Assembly (NCBI GenBank): GCA_964654825.1
Contig: CAZZKG010000004.1
Location: forward strand, 1 to 64,000
Direction of reading: 5' to 3'
DNA from: CAZZKG01 sp964654825
GTDB lineage: Bacteria; Gemmatimonadota; CAZMKB01
DNA: 64,000 nt
Part shown: in pieces, positions 34,982-43,472 of the stretch
Numbering within the stretch: position 1 is the first letter of the stretch
Layout: each line of letters starts with the position of its first letter
The notes under the pieces: generated by a model
Told to the model about the DNA's origin: nothing
What the model saw: only the letters and a program-made list of their open reading frames with translations
Databases searched by the model: none
Made by a program: the position numbers and the translations under genes

Positions 34982-35437
34982 ATGTTCAAAGAATTCAAGG
35001 CTTTCGCAATGCGCGGCAATGTCGTCGACATGGCGGTCGGTATCATCATCGGCGCAGCCTTCGGGACCATCGTAAAATCGCTCGTCGCGGATGTAATCAT
35101 GCCGCCGATCGGGCTTCTCATGGGGAATGTCGATTTTGCCAACCTCTTCGTCGTCTTGAAGGAGGGGGCCACGGCCGGTCCGTACGCCGCTCTCGCAGAC
35201 GCTCAGGCGGCAGGGGCGGTGACGATCAACTACGGGATGTTTATCAACACGATCATCAGTTTCCTCATCATCGCTTTCGCCGTGTTCCTCCTCATCCGTC
35301 GCCTAAACGCGCTCAAAAAGGAAGAGGAAGCCCCGCCCGCCGAACCGACGACGAAGGACTGCCCGTACTGTCTCTCCACTATTCCGATCAAAGCCACGCG
35401 ATGCGGATTCTGTACTTCCGAGGTGAAGGCGGGGTAG
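34982..35437 (+). CDS. mscL: Large-conductance mechanosensitive channel with zinc-ribbon tail
   Basis: A pentameric inner-membrane channel that opens under hypo-osmotic stress. The N-terminal FKEFKAFAMRGNVVDMAVGI and following helix (about 14-40) and a second helix at about 80-105 match MscL. The usual cytoplasmic helix is shortened and followed by an added module of about 25 residues, C127-P-Y-C130 and C141-G-F-C144, a two-knuckle zinc-ribbon. Ordinary MscL is about 130-150 residues and lacks such cysteines. The start at 34982 begins the conserved MFKEF; in-frame codons upstream have no family match. It is a single gene that converges on the secreted repeat-protein gene. Confidence 0.9.
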   Translation: MFKEFKAFAMRGNVVDMAVGIIIGAAFGTIVKSLVADVIMPPIGLLMGNVDFANLFVVLKEGATAGPYAALADAQAAGAVTINYGMFINTIISFLIIAFAVFLLIRRLNALKKEEEAPPAEPTTKDCPYCLSTIPIKATRCGFCTSEVKAG

Positions 35438-35457
35438 GACAGATTGACGTTTCGGTG

Positions 35458-35487
35458 AGGGATGGTGAACTACCGGGTTTCATCCCT
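35458..35487. terminator. Bidirectional terminator hairpin
   Basis: AGGGATG at 35458-35464 and CATCCCT at 35481-35487, with extra GAAC/GTTT pairing inside, between the convergent mscL and secreted repeat-protein genes. Confidence 0.5.
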
Positions 35488-35535
35488 ACGAGCGGCACCT
35501 GAGCGATTGTGGAGATGGTTCATCGAGATGGCCCC

Positions 35536-38433
35536 CTACCTCAACAGGATCATCTTCCGGGTATTCACGAACTCACCCGCTCTCATGACGTAGAAATATA
35601 TACCGGATGAAAGTTCTTCTCCCCGGTCACTCTCACCGTTCCAGAACACCTGGTGGTTTCCCGAAGATTTAACTTCATCGACCAGTATCCTCACCATCCT
35701 TCCCCTCGCGTCGTAGATGGATATCATGACATGGGCTTCTTCGACGGTCTCGGGTACGTCATAGCCTATCACCGTGTGAGGGTTGAAGGGATTGGGGTAG
35801 TTCTGAAGGAGCGCGAATGCCCGGGGCATCGGAGTGCCCTGATCTGTATTGTCGCCTACTCCTGTCGCCGATCCGATGCCGAATTGACCGGACAGAGCTT
35901 CTCCTTCGTTACCACATCCATCGTAAGCCAAAACTTTTATCAGGCAACTGTCGCTTTCAGGACCCGTCACTTCCCAGTTTTCATCTCCGTCATTCTCCAG
36001 GTCCGTAAACAGGACATCCCAGTTCCCTCCACCGTCTCTCGATATGAAGAGATCGACGGTTTCGACCGAATCCATCGAAACTATACCATCATTCCCGGAG
36101 AGGCTTAACCCACGGGAACCCTTTTCACCGGGGATTTCCTTCGACACACCGCGTCTTCCCGAATCGACCATTCGTCCCGATCCCGGTCCCGTTCCACTTC
36201 CGGGAGATGAGACAGGGCCCGGGTCGTTCGCGTCCCAAAGGATGGTGATCGTTTCCCCTATCGAGAACATTTCATGTGGAGTGGGAAACAGCACGCCAAC
36301 CGTCGGCCCCTGTGTGTCGATCGTGAAATTCCACGAGGAACTCCAGCTGCCCCAGTTCCCTGTGCCATCCTTACTCCGAACCCTCCAGTAATACATGTCA
36401 TTCACGAGCGGGGTGGATGGTGTGAAAGTGCTGTTTTCAACCGTCGTGTCAATACCGGGATCGGTAAAATCAGGATAGTTGTTAACCTGTATCTTATAAG
36501 CAACTACACCTGACACATCACTCCAGTCGAATTCGGGCATATCCTCACTGACACACTCATCCCCGTCAGGAGGGCTCTGCAAGTCTGGCGGCTGAGGCCC
36601 CTGGGTGTCTATCAAAAAACTCCAGGTCGAACTTGCATCACTCGTATGAAAGCACTCATCGAGGGCAGTCACCCTCCAGTACCATGCACCGTCGGCGAGA
36701 GGGATCGAAGGCGTGAAGCTACTCGTTTGTAGCAGTTCTTCAATTTCGGGAGTCATGAAGTCGCTGTTATTATCTATTTCCAATCCATAAGATGCCGCAT
36801 CCGATACATTACCCCAGTCTAATTCGGGCGTGTTGTCACCCGTGGTTTCACCGTTCGGCGGACTTGCCAGGACCGGTGTCGAAGGTGCTTCCGTGTCGAT
36901 AGTGAAGTCCCATCCCGAGCTCCAATCACCGACGTTTGTACAATCGTCCGTTGCCCTTACCCGCCAGTAGTACGTCCCGTCCGCCAGTGGATTCGACGGC
37001 GTATAGTGACTGCTCGTATTGGAATCATCCAGGATAGGAGACGAGAAATCAGCATTGTCGTCAAGCTGAATCCTGTAGCTCAAAGCATCCGCCGCATCAT
37101 TCCAATCCAATGCGGGTGTATCGTCAGCGATGCAGCCGGAACCATCGGGTGGATCAAGGAGTATCGGGGCGGCAGGACCCTGAGTATCGATGGTAAAACT
37201 CCAGGTACTGACATTCCACTTACTCGAGTTACCGCACTCATCAATCGTTTTTACTCGCCAGTAATAGACGCCGTCAGACAACTGACTGGAAGGCGTGTAA
37301 TAGGTGTATACCGTAAGGACCTCGAGCTCGGGTGTCAGGAACTCGGAGTCATTATCGACGAGGAGCTCGTAACTCACGGCTCCCGGAACATCGTTCCAGT
37401 CGAACTCCGGTGTGTTGTCCATAACACATGCATCAGTATCCACCGGCGAGAGGAGTGTCGGGCCATCCAGCAAACCCGTGCAGACGTTGAGATTGAAGGT
37501 GTTTCCCCCTCCATCATTCGACCAGACTACGATCCCGTAAAATCCCGTCACCGGTGCCGTGAACTCGATCCGTTCCTCGGTTCCGTATCCGATGGCGTCC
37601 GATTCGATCAAAGCCCCCGATCTTCCGACGGCGTGAGGGGAAGAAGTTATGGGGCTGAACGCGGCCAGGCCGAGATCCCCGGATCCACCGGTCGTTTCGA
37701 GATGAATTGTGACTTCGTCATTCTCGGCAAGCAAAAGATCCCAGACCTGTACTATGTGGCCCACGTCGTGACTGAATGGTCCGTTGACCCCCGGATACAG
37801 CATTTCCGCACCATTTTCCCATTCGAGCCAGCAACTGTTACCGGCATTATAAATGACCGCCCCGACATGGTCAGTCTGGGATGCCCGGTAGTTGTAATCA
37901 ACGACGACGAAATCAACATCCTGATCTCCGTATCCTGATGAACCGATGAGGCCACTGCAGTCAGTGGTAAACGTGTCATAGATCCCGAGGTCCCAGTCAG
38001 AAGGGGCGATGGGGCGCAGACCGACCACCGACCAGTAGTTGGTCTGCTGGGTGTAATCCCAGCAGACGTCGGTCGTCGGGTTGTACACCACACCTTCGTT
38101 CATTGATAGTGCGGGGTTCTGATCTCCGCTGCCGGTATCGACCCTCCCGCCAGAGACAGCCGGCAGAATTCTGGTTTCGTAGTAGTCCTTATATTTCTCT
38201 TCTCCTATCCGGCCCCGGGCAAGATCCATTTTTTTCTTCGAGAGCTCTTCCAGCTTCGAAGCTTCGAGATACCTCGACCATCCCTTCACTTCCGTGGTGA
38301 GTTCCTCCGGGGACTCCTTTTCGGTACTTCCTCTCTTCACCACTTCAGGGTTCTCAGCCTGAAGAAGAGTATTCGTATTGAAGATGCCGCCGAAAAAAAG
38401 CAGGATGAGTACGAAGATTTTTGCGCGTTTCAT
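35536..38433 (-). CDS. Secreted fibronectin-like repeat protein with C-terminal sorting domain
   Basis: An exported 965-residue protein. Signal peptide about 5-25. Residues about 25-330 form a non-repeated N-terminal region containing a pre-peptidase-like beta domain. Then come four fibronectin/Ig-like repeats of about 100 residues, each with the pattern DTQGP-P-L-PPDG-C-DDTPELDW-DV-A-SY-L-VDN--DF and ending DGTYYWRVRA. A fifth domain is interrupted by a Gly/Ser/Pro-rich insertion. The last 85 residues form a FlgD-like sorting domain, from LQNYPNPFNPHTVIGYDVP to SSGIYFYVMRAGEF and RKMILLR, which directs export and surface anchoring in FCB bacteria. AGGAGG precedes the ATG at 38433. No catalytic motif is seen; it is probably a surface adhesin or scaffold. 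Confidence 0.85.
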   Translation of the reverse strand: MKRAKIFVLILLFFGGIFNTNTLLQAENPEVVKRGSTEKESPEELTTEVKGWSRYLEASKLEELSKKKMDLARGRIGEEKYKDYYETRILPAVSGGRVDTGSGDQNPALSMNEGVVYNPTTDVCWDYTQQTNYWSVVGLRPIAPSDWDLGIYDTFTTDCSGLIGSSGYGDQDVDFVVVDYNYRASQTDHVGAVIYNAGNSCWLEWENGAEMLYPGVNGPFSHDVGHIVQVWDLLLAENDEVTIHLETTGGSGDLGLAAFSPITSSPHAVGRSGALIESDAIGYGTEERIEFTAPVTGFYGIVVWSNDGGGNTFNLNVCTGLLDGPTLLSPVDTDACVMDNTPEFDWNDVPGAVSYELLVDNDSEFLTPELEVLTVYTYYTPSSQLSDGVYYWRVKTIDECGNSSKWNVSTWSFTIDTQGPAAPILLDPPDGSGCIADDTPALDWNDAADALSYRIQLDDNADFSSPILDDSNTSSHYTPSNPLADGTYYWRVRATDDCTNVGDWSSGWDFTIDTEAPSTPVLASPPNGETTGDNTPELDWGNVSDAASYGLEIDNNSDFMTPEIEELLQTSSFTPSIPLADGAWYWRVTALDECFHTSDASSTWSFLIDTQGPQPPDLQSPPDGDECVSEDMPEFDWSDVSGVVAYKIQVNNYPDFTDPGIDTTVENSTFTPSTPLVNDMYYWRVRSKDGTGNWGSWSSSWNFTIDTQGPTVGVLFPTPHEMFSIGETITILWDANDPGPVSSPGSGTGPGSGRMVDSGRRGVSKEIPGEKGSRGLSLSGNDGIVSMDSVETVDLFISRDGGGNWDVLFTDLENDGDENWEVTGPESDSCLIKVLAYDGCGNEGEALSGQFGIGSATGVGDNTDQGTPMPRAFALLQNYPNPFNPHTVIGYDVPETVEEAHVMISIYDARGRMVRILVDEVKSSGNHQVFWNGESDRGEELSSGIYFYVMRAGEFVNTRKMILLR

Positions 38434-38820
38434 TGTCCCGTCGCCTCCTGAATCAGTATCCGCAGGTAGAAGATCAATTGTTCTCTTCATCCTTTTGGTG
38501 GCTCAATGATACGATTCTTACACGGACCTGAAATAATTGTACTGATTCATCGAAGGCCATATGGTTTAAGTCGCTTAGCCGCCACGAGATAGATTGAGGG
38601 GTCTACTTCAGATACGCTCCCCGGGGTTACCTGGATGTCGAGGTCATGAACCCGGATGGTCAGGAGTGGAGCGATTGAAAGATGAGTTCGTCGTTATCTG
38701 TTGAAGCGGAGTTAATGAAACAGGGAGAGGGAAGTTCCCTGTCGGCACCTGGCGGCAGGGCTTTAAGACGTGGATGTCTGCTCGAAGATAACATTCCCTG
38801 GATAGTTTGATCTGCCTAAT
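38434..38820. other. Intergenic region between two secreted-protein genes
   Basis: No gene. It holds the terminator-like hairpin (38720-38742) after the FG-GAP gene and, nearer 38433, the upstream region of the repeat protein, where only a weak promoter could be guessed (TATCAT on the minus strand near 38510, without a good -35). Confidence 0.5.
38720..38742 (-). terminator. Hairpin after the second FG-GAP gene
   Basis: Perfect 7-bp inverted repeat ACAGGGA / TCCCTGT with a 9-nt loop, about 80 bp after the stop at 38821. No T-run on the minus strand. Confidence 0.4.
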
Positions 38821-40197
38821 TCAGTGGACCCAGACTTTCTCGAGCATGATCACTCTATGCATCAGCGGACCCGCCGCAAGAAAGATGTCGGGGTATCCAT
38901 CCCGGTCTGCGAATGCGAGATCAATACTGAGCAGCTGTGAATTTGAAACTTCAAGCTCCTCACCGGTTTCACAGAGGAGGTCATAGGTGGCCCCATTGTA
39001 GCTGAAAAGAAAGGTTTTCCCGTAGCCGGAACTGTTGTGTGTACATATGCCTATCTCGGGATATTCGTCGCCCGCGATGTCCTTGATGCTCATATCCATC
39101 GGAGTCGAGAAAGCGTGATAGGTCACGAGGCCGGCGAGTTCGTATTCGTCGTCGGCATATGATTTCAGAATCATCAACCGGTACTCGCCGTCGAATCGAC
39201 CGGCCACCAGGAGTTCGTTCTCACCGTCCAGGTCGACATCAGCGATTTCAGGTAATATGGGATGCCCGCTCGTGTGTACCGGAGGGATCAGTTCTTTTTT
39301 CACCCAGGTTTCTCCATCGTACTCGTACCAGTCGAGCCAGTTGCCTCCGTTACCGTGGCTGACCAGGATGTCCGGATAGCCGTCGGTGTCGAAACAACCT
39401 GCCGTCATGCGCCAGAAATAGCTTTCGTCGGTGTCCAGGAAGAGCTGTTCGCCGTTTTCGAATATGGAGAACCATCCATAGTTGGGATAGGCGGATGAAC
39501 TCTTCAGAACGATCACTTCTTCTTCGCCGTTGACGTTTGTGTCGGACAGTCTGATCTTCCGTATGAACAATTGCCCGCCCGTGTGGTCTCTCACGTCGAT
39601 CGAAGGCAGTTCGCCATAATCGTCATCGCCGGTGTTCTCGAAGATATGCACGGTATGAGTGTATTGTCCCACGTAAATCTCCTCGAATCCGTCATCGTCC
39701 GCGTCGTATACGGCCAGGGACGTGACAGCACCGGAACTCAGTCCGGTGGAGACCCAGGCAGTGTTGAAATGGTCATCCGAATCGTTTTCGAAGATACGGA
39801 GTCTGGAGACGGCGCCGTTGTAATTGAAGGAGCACCCCGCTATGTCGGTAAGGCCGTCGTTGTCCAGGTCACCCACGGCGGTGTCGTACAACACTCCTGT
39901 CTCGGGTGATCTCCATTTTTCCTCGAGTCGCCAGACAGGAGGATAGAAGCCGTAATCGTAGTCCTCTGATGCCCCTATCCATGTTCCAAGCGAATCGACC
40001 ATGCCGTCGCCGTCGAAGTCCGCAATACCAAAGGGTGTTCGAACATCTATAATCCCGTCCCCGTCGGAGTCGACAAGCGCGGTGGATCCCTGTGGCCCGT
40101 CGCCCGAACCGCCCTCAGGCAGTATGACACCAGGGGAACCGGTCGTTGGGAAGGACGACAGAAGCAGGAGGATGAGTAGAAGCTTAAGGAAATTCAT
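38821..40197 (-). CDS. Secreted FG-GAP/VCBS repeat protein
   Basis: An exported protein of 458 residues, signal peptide about 3-21. The mature chain starts with acidic calcium-loop sequences (DSDGDGIIDVRTPFGIADFD, then GDGMVDSLG) and continues with FG-GAP-type blades: GDLDNDGLTDIAG, DADDDGFEEIYVG, DTNVNGEEEVIV, DTDGYPDILVSHG, DVDLDGENELLVAG and ADRDGYPDIFLAAG. A calcium-stabilised propeller is expected. It has no sorting domain. The start at 40197 is set by AAGGAGG six bases upstream; a longer frame begins 30 codons earlier without a binding site. Promoter at 40365-40393. It is similar in design to the protein at 1345-3006 and may be a paralogue. Confidence 0.85.
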   Translation of the reverse strand: MNFLKLLLILLLLSSFPTTGSPGVILPEGGSGDGPQGSTALVDSDGDGIIDVRTPFGIADFDGDGMVDSLGTWIGASEDYDYGFYPPVWRLEEKWRSPETGVLYDTAVGDLDNDGLTDIAGCSFNYNGAVSRLRIFENDSDDHFNTAWVSTGLSSGAVTSLAVYDADDDGFEEIYVGQYTHTVHIFENTGDDDYGELPSIDVRDHTGGQLFIRKIRLSDTNVNGEEEVIVLKSSSAYPNYGWFSIFENGEQLFLDTDESYFWRMTAGCFDTDGYPDILVSHGNGGNWLDWYEYDGETWVKKELIPPVHTSGHPILPEIADVDLDGENELLVAGRFDGEYRLMILKSYADDEYELAGLVTYHAFSTPMDMSIKDIAGDEYPEIGICTHNSSGYGKTFLFSYNGATYDLLCETGEELEVSNSQLLSIDLAFADRDGYPDIFLAAGPLMHRVIMLEKVWVH

Positions 40198-40364
40198 GCG
40201 AGGCCTCCTTCCTGATGTTGAAGGACAGAGACGGCGAATCGAGGGAACCTCAGGGAGGGAGTGAAACGACATTGAATCCCGTTTCAAGTCCTCAGCGGAC
40301 AGGCTCGTGAAATGGTAGCATCCCGGATGTGGACATCGATGATCTCGTTTGTCCCCGTAATTAT

Positions 40365-40393
40365 ATGCTAACCTGCGGCCTTATTCCTGTCAA
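40365..40393 (-). promoter_or_regulatory. Promoter of the second FG-GAP gene
   Basis: Minus strand: TTGACA at 40388-40393, 17-bp spacer, TAGCAT at 40365-40370. Confidence 0.6.
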
Positions 40394-40416
40394 TGGGAGA
40401 GTGAGATTTTCCCGGC

Positions 40417-40445
40417 TTGTCAGAACAATAAACAGACATTACATT
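40417..40445 (+). promoter_or_regulatory. Promoter of the hemerythrin/DUF2249 operon
   Basis: TTGTCA at 40417-40422, 17-bp spacer, TACATT at 40440-40445. A long leader (about 110 nt) separates it from the ATG at 40563. Confidence 0.6.
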
Positions 40446-40458
40446 TGTACCTGTTCTG
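40421..40458. promoter_or_regulatory. Inverted repeat across the hemerythrin promoter
   Basis: CAGAACA at 40421-40427 and TGTTCTG at 40452-40458 flank the spacer and -10 box, with a second nested pair AACAG / CTGTT inside. A repressor or activator site is likely; the regulator is not in the window. Confidence 0.4.
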
Positions 40459-40562
40459 TTCAAAAAGTTACCGCAGCTCACAACATAAATAAGAAATGGC
40501 CAGATCACTCTGGTTTAGCGTGAACGTGCAAACAGAGTCCATTCTCGCACCGGGAGAACACA

Positions 40563-41810
40563 ATGAGTGAAATCATCGACAACAAGGATAAAAAGAAAGC
40601 ACTTCTCAAAGAGCTTATTCTTAAACTTCACAATGGTGAAGCCCCACAACAGGTTAAAACGCAGCTGGTCCGGTTGATGGGTAAGGTACCCTACGGCGTG
40701 GTTGTTGAGGCAGAACAGGAACTCATCAGCGAGGGGCTGCCGGAACAGGAAGTCCTGAAACTGTGTGACATTCATGGTGAGGCGCTGAAAGGAGTTATCG
40801 ATACGGATAGCGCTCCTGAAGCTCCACCGGGACACCCCGCACACACTTTCCTGCAGGAGAACCAGGCACTCAAGCAAGAACTTTCCTCACTTGAAGACCT
40901 GTTCAAAAATGCAGAGCAGTCCGATGACCTGAGTGAAATATATGAGCTCATCGGGAAGGTAAGAGTCCATTTTAATGCACTTATGGATGTCGACAAGCAC
41001 TACCGACGCAAGGAGAACCTTCTATTCCCTTTCCTGGAAAAACATGGAATCACGGGCCCATCTACGGTCATGTGGGGGAAACACGATGAGGCAAGAGAGC
41101 TTCTCAACGCTGCAATCGAAGCTCTTCCCGAAGCGGACAGGTTGAGCAAAGACGAAATACACACAATGACCGATCTGGTACTCAAACCTGCCGCCGGGGC
41201 TGTCGATGAAATGATCTACAAAGAGAAAGAAATCCTTCTTCCTATGTGTATGGACACACTAACAGAAATCGAGTGGTACGAAATCTACCAGCAGAGTTCC
41301 GAGATAGGCTTCTGTTTGTACGATCCCGGCGATGAGTGGACTCCCGCCGGTGCCTCGACACTACGAAAAACAGAAGAGTCGAAGGACAGAATCCAACTCT
41401 ACACCGGCAGCTTTTCCCTGGAAGAACTCTCGGCTGTGTTCGATACTTTACCTGCCGATGTGACATTCGTGGACAAAGATGACACCGTTAAATACTTCAC
41501 TCACGGGAAAGACCGGATATTCGACCGCAGCCGTGCCATCCTGGGACGAAAGGTACAACAGTGCCATCCACCGGCAAGCGTCCATGTCATTCAGCAGATT
41601 CTTGATGACTTCCGTTCCGGACGGCAGGACCGCGCTGCATTCTGGATAAACTTCAACGAGAGGTTTGTACACATAGAATACTTCGCTGTTCACGACGATA
41701 ACAGCGAATACCTCGGCACCCTGGAAGTCACCCAGGATCTGACGGAAAAAAGAAAACTCGAAGGTGAACAGAGACTTCTCAGCTATGAAGACAGGAAGGA
41801 AAAGAAGTGA
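40563..41810 (+). CDS. DUF438-hemerythrin-PAS protein
   Basis: A 415-residue cytosolic protein in three parts. Residues about 10-80 are a DUF438 domain (LKELILKLHNGEAPQQVKTQ). Residues about 90-230 are a hemerythrin-like four-helix bundle with the iron-binding pattern HPAHTF, HFNALMDVDKHYRRKENLLF and KHDEA, which binds O2 or NO at a di-iron centre. Residues about 285-410 are a PAS domain ending ...TLEVTQDLTEKRKL. Such proteins are found in strict or facultative anaerobes and are linked to NO or oxygen stress. GGGAG precedes the ATG. It overlaps the next gene by one base (TGATG), which implies translational coupling with a DUF1858/DUF2249 protein. No output domain, so it is probably a binding protein. 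Confidence 0.88.
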   Translation: MSEIIDNKDKKKALLKELILKLHNGEAPQQVKTQLVRLMGKVPYGVVVEAEQELISEGLPEQEVLKLCDIHGEALKGVIDTDSAPEAPPGHPAHTFLQENQALKQELSSLEDLFKNAEQSDDLSEIYELIGKVRVHFNALMDVDKHYRRKENLLFPFLEKHGITGPSTVMWGKHDEARELLNAAIEALPEADRLSKDEIHTMTDLVLKPAAGAVDEMIYKEKEILLPMCMDTLTEIEWYEIYQQSSEIGFCLYDPGDEWTPAGASTLRKTEESKDRIQLYTGSFSLEELSAVFDTLPADVTFVDKDDTVKYFTHGKDRIFDRSRAILGRKVQQCHPPASVHVIQQILDDFRSGRQDRAAFWINFNERFVHIEYFAVHDDNSEYLGTLEVTQDLTEKRKLEGEQRLLSYEDRKEKK

Positions 41811-42382
41811 TGAACGAGAAGATCACGGGTCCCCGGAAATCATTACGCCCGGAAGACATCACTCCCGAGACGAAGATAGGCACGATGCTCGAGAAGGTTC
41901 CGGAATTGGAGGAAGTATTGATAAAAATGGCACCGTCCTTCTCGAAACTCCGAAATCCGGTTCTTCGAAAAACGGTGGCCAAAGTGGCAACGCTGAGACA
42001 GATCGCCCAGGTAGGCGGTGTGCCTCTCTCCGACCTGATAAATACCCTGCGGGAAGCGACCGGTCTTGAGGGAGAAACACGTGATGAGGAAACAAAACAC
42101 GCTGCTGATTCTTCCGAAGCACCTGAATGGTTTTCGTCAGACTCAGTGGTGAGATCTTTTGACGCCCGACCTGTTCTCGATGCCGGCGGGCAACCCGTGA
42201 AGCAGGTGATGAACCAGCTTACCGAGTTAAAGGAAGGGGAAATCTTCGAGCTCATCACTCCATTTTTACCGGCCCCCATCATTGACATGGCCGGGAAGAA
42301 GGGATACGCGGCATGGTCAACAGAAGAAGTTAACCGGGTTGTGAGAACTTATTTTACTCACTTTCCTGAGACCGTATCCTGA
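41810..42382 (+). CDS. DUF1858/DUF2249 protein
   Basis: A 190-residue protein. Residues about 15-85 match DUF1858 (PETKIGTMLEKVPELEEVLI onward), a helical module found in hybrid cluster or redox-stress loci. Residues about 115-190 match DUF2249 (FDARPVLDAGGQPVKQVMNQ onward), a TusA-like ferredoxin-fold module often associated with hemerythrins and NO metabolism. AAGGA precedes the ATG at 41810, which shares its A with the stop of the hemerythrin gene. Paired expression with a hemerythrin suggests a joint role in oxygen or nitric-oxide handling; the reaction is unknown. Confidence 0.85.
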   Translation: MNEKITGPRKSLRPEDITPETKIGTMLEKVPELEEVLIKMAPSFSKLRNPVLRKTVAKVATLRQIAQVGGVPLSDLINTLREATGLEGETRDEETKHAADSSEAPEWFSSDSVVRSFDARPVLDAGGQPVKQVMNQLTELKEGEIFELITPFLPAPIIDMAGKKGYAAWSTEEVNRVVRTYFTHFPETVS

Positions 42383-42475
42383 TCCTCAGACGTTTTACGA
42401 TTGTTCACCTGTAGTACGCGAGTTTTGAGGATTGTCCACCTCGCGTCGTGATATCCTTCATCCGACACGGCACAA

Positions 42476-42493
42476 CCGCTGAGTGACAAGCGG
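42476..42493 (+). terminator. Possible terminator after the DUF2249 gene
   Basis: CCGCT / AGCGG stem with an 8-nt loop, followed by a CTCTTTT stretch, in the gap between two convergent genes. Confidence 0.35.
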
Positions 42494-42526
42494 CGGTCCC
42501 TCTTTTGATTATCCGCGATGACAGGA

Positions 42527-42982
42527 CTATTCTTGCTGCTGCTCACAGTCGCCTATACGTTTCCCCTCCCAACTCTGAGTCATCTTCATGCTTTTTCCAC
42601 CCATCTTCGTCATCTCAACGGTCATCTCCATCGTCCCCGAAGCTGTAGTGCCGTCCGCAGTGAATTTTCCCTTCCCCCTGGATTTCATACCCATATCCCC
42701 CTCGCACTCGATTTCGAACTCGACCGAGTTGCCGTCCACTTTTTTGTTCAGCACCGTACACCTTGCCTCTTCGACCATCGCCGCGAGAGGATCACCGCTC
42801 GCCTCTTCTTCCGTGACACATTTCGTTTCGGTTGTGACTTTCGGCTCCGGCATCATCGGGAAATTGACCGTTGTCGTGAATTCCCATTTTCCGGGTTTGA
42901 TGGAGGGGCCATCCGCCGCGACCATCTGTGTGAGACTTATAACTGCCACGAGCGCAATGAAAACCGCGAACCCTTTCTTCAT
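42527..42982 (-). CDS. Exported DUF3617 protein
   Basis: A 151-residue exported protein, signal peptide about 3-22. The mature part begins PSIKPGKWEFTTTV, the start of the DUF3617 fold, and contains KCVTEEEASGDPLAAM, two likely disulfide cysteines and GSMEMTVEM-like beta repeats near the C-terminus. Family members are periplasmic proteins of unknown function, common in Proteobacteria. GGAGAGAAGAAGG precedes the ATG. Promoter at 43058-43087. It converges on the DUF2249 gene. Confidence 0.82.
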   Translation of the reverse strand: MKKGFAVFIALVAVISLTQMVAADGPSIKPGKWEFTTTVNFPMMPEPKVTTETKCVTEEEASGDPLAAMVEEARCTVLNKKVDGNSVEFEIECEGDMGMKSRGKGKFTADGTTASGTMEMTVEMTKMGGKSMKMTQSWEGKRIGDCEQQQE

Positions 42983-43057
42983 CCTTCTTCTCTCCCTGAG
43001 GTTTAAAAAATCTGTTTCTCACGGTGAATCCCGGGCTTCTTGTTTCTGCCAGAGATG

Positions 43058-43087
43058 AGTATATAGTAACAGAGAATGTGTTGTCAA
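43058..43087 (-). promoter_or_regulatory. Promoter of the DUF3617 gene
   Basis: Minus strand: TTGACA at 43082-43087, 18-bp spacer, TATACT at 43058-43063 (TATATA overlapping at a 16-bp spacing is an alternative). Confidence 0.6.
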
Positions 43088-43240
43088 GCACGATCGTCTT
43101 TGCTCGTACATCATACCAATAGTCCCGGGAGGTTCCAGTCCCACAGGAAAAACGGGCGGATTCGTTTCCAACAAGGGTTAAGGCTGTCCTTCACTCATTT
43201 TTAATTAACCCTCATACCCCCGCCGTAATCCGATAAATAG

Positions 43241-43320
43241 GATAAATAGGGACAGTCACCATTTATTGAATAATAACATAATGGTGATAAAAAAATAAAC
43301 GGTGACTGTCCCTATTTATC
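43241..43320. mobile_element. 80-bp hairpin element (MITE-like), copy 1
   Basis: Two 27-bp arms, 43241-43267 and 43294-43320, pair with one mismatch and enclose a 26-bp A+T-rich core that holds an internal ATGGTG able to pair with CACCAT of the left arm. Ends read GATAAATAGGGACAGTCACC and its complement. The nine bases GATAAATAG directly precede the left arm as well. The GGGACAGTCACC core is, from memory, typical of elements moved by IS200-like REP transposases; no transposase is in the window. A second copy is at 56790-56870. Confidence 0.8.
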
Positions 43321-43390
43321 GGGGCGTTCCGTATTGAGATTCATGACAGATGTTAACTCTACCCGTGATCGTAAAGATATGGAATACCAC

Positions 43391-43418
43391 TTGCTCTACA
43401 GAAAACTTGCCCTATATT
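43391..43418 (+). promoter_or_regulatory. Possible promoter of the subtilase gene
   Basis: TTGCTC at 43391-43396, 16-bp spacer, TATATT at 43413-43418. Confidence 0.4.
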
Positions 43419-43472
43419 CAAAATAGAAGTCAAACGGAAAAAACAATAAAGTAAAACGAATCGCGCGCTATT

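Larger units (their letters stand above)
40198..40562. other. Divergent intergenic region, FG-GAP and hemerythrin genes
   Basis: No gene. It holds the leftward promoter (40365-40393) and the rightward promoter (40417-40445) back to back, with an inverted repeat (40421-40458) across the rightward promoter. Confidence 0.55.
42983..43472. other. Intergenic region before the subtilase gene
   Basis: No gene. It holds the leftward promoter (43058-43087), the 80-bp hairpin element (43241-43320) and a possible rightward promoter (43391-43418). The rest is A+T-rich and unassigned. Confidence 0.55.

Noticed and set aside
38598..38678. Short open stretch ending in residues like VEVMNPDGQEWSD
   Set aside because: Only 26 codons between two stops, no start or binding site; it could be a gene remnant but the evidence is too thin.
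40417..40428. TTGT-N4-ACAA as an FNR/NnrR-type site in the hemerythrin promoter
   Set aside because: FNR/DNR sites are TTGNN-N4-NNCAA (14 bp); this one is 12 bp and coincides with the -35 box, so it does not fit.
42393..42447. Two similar 25-bp stretches after the DUF2249 gene as a direct repeat
   Set aside because: Only about 60 percent similar by eye, too weak to claim.
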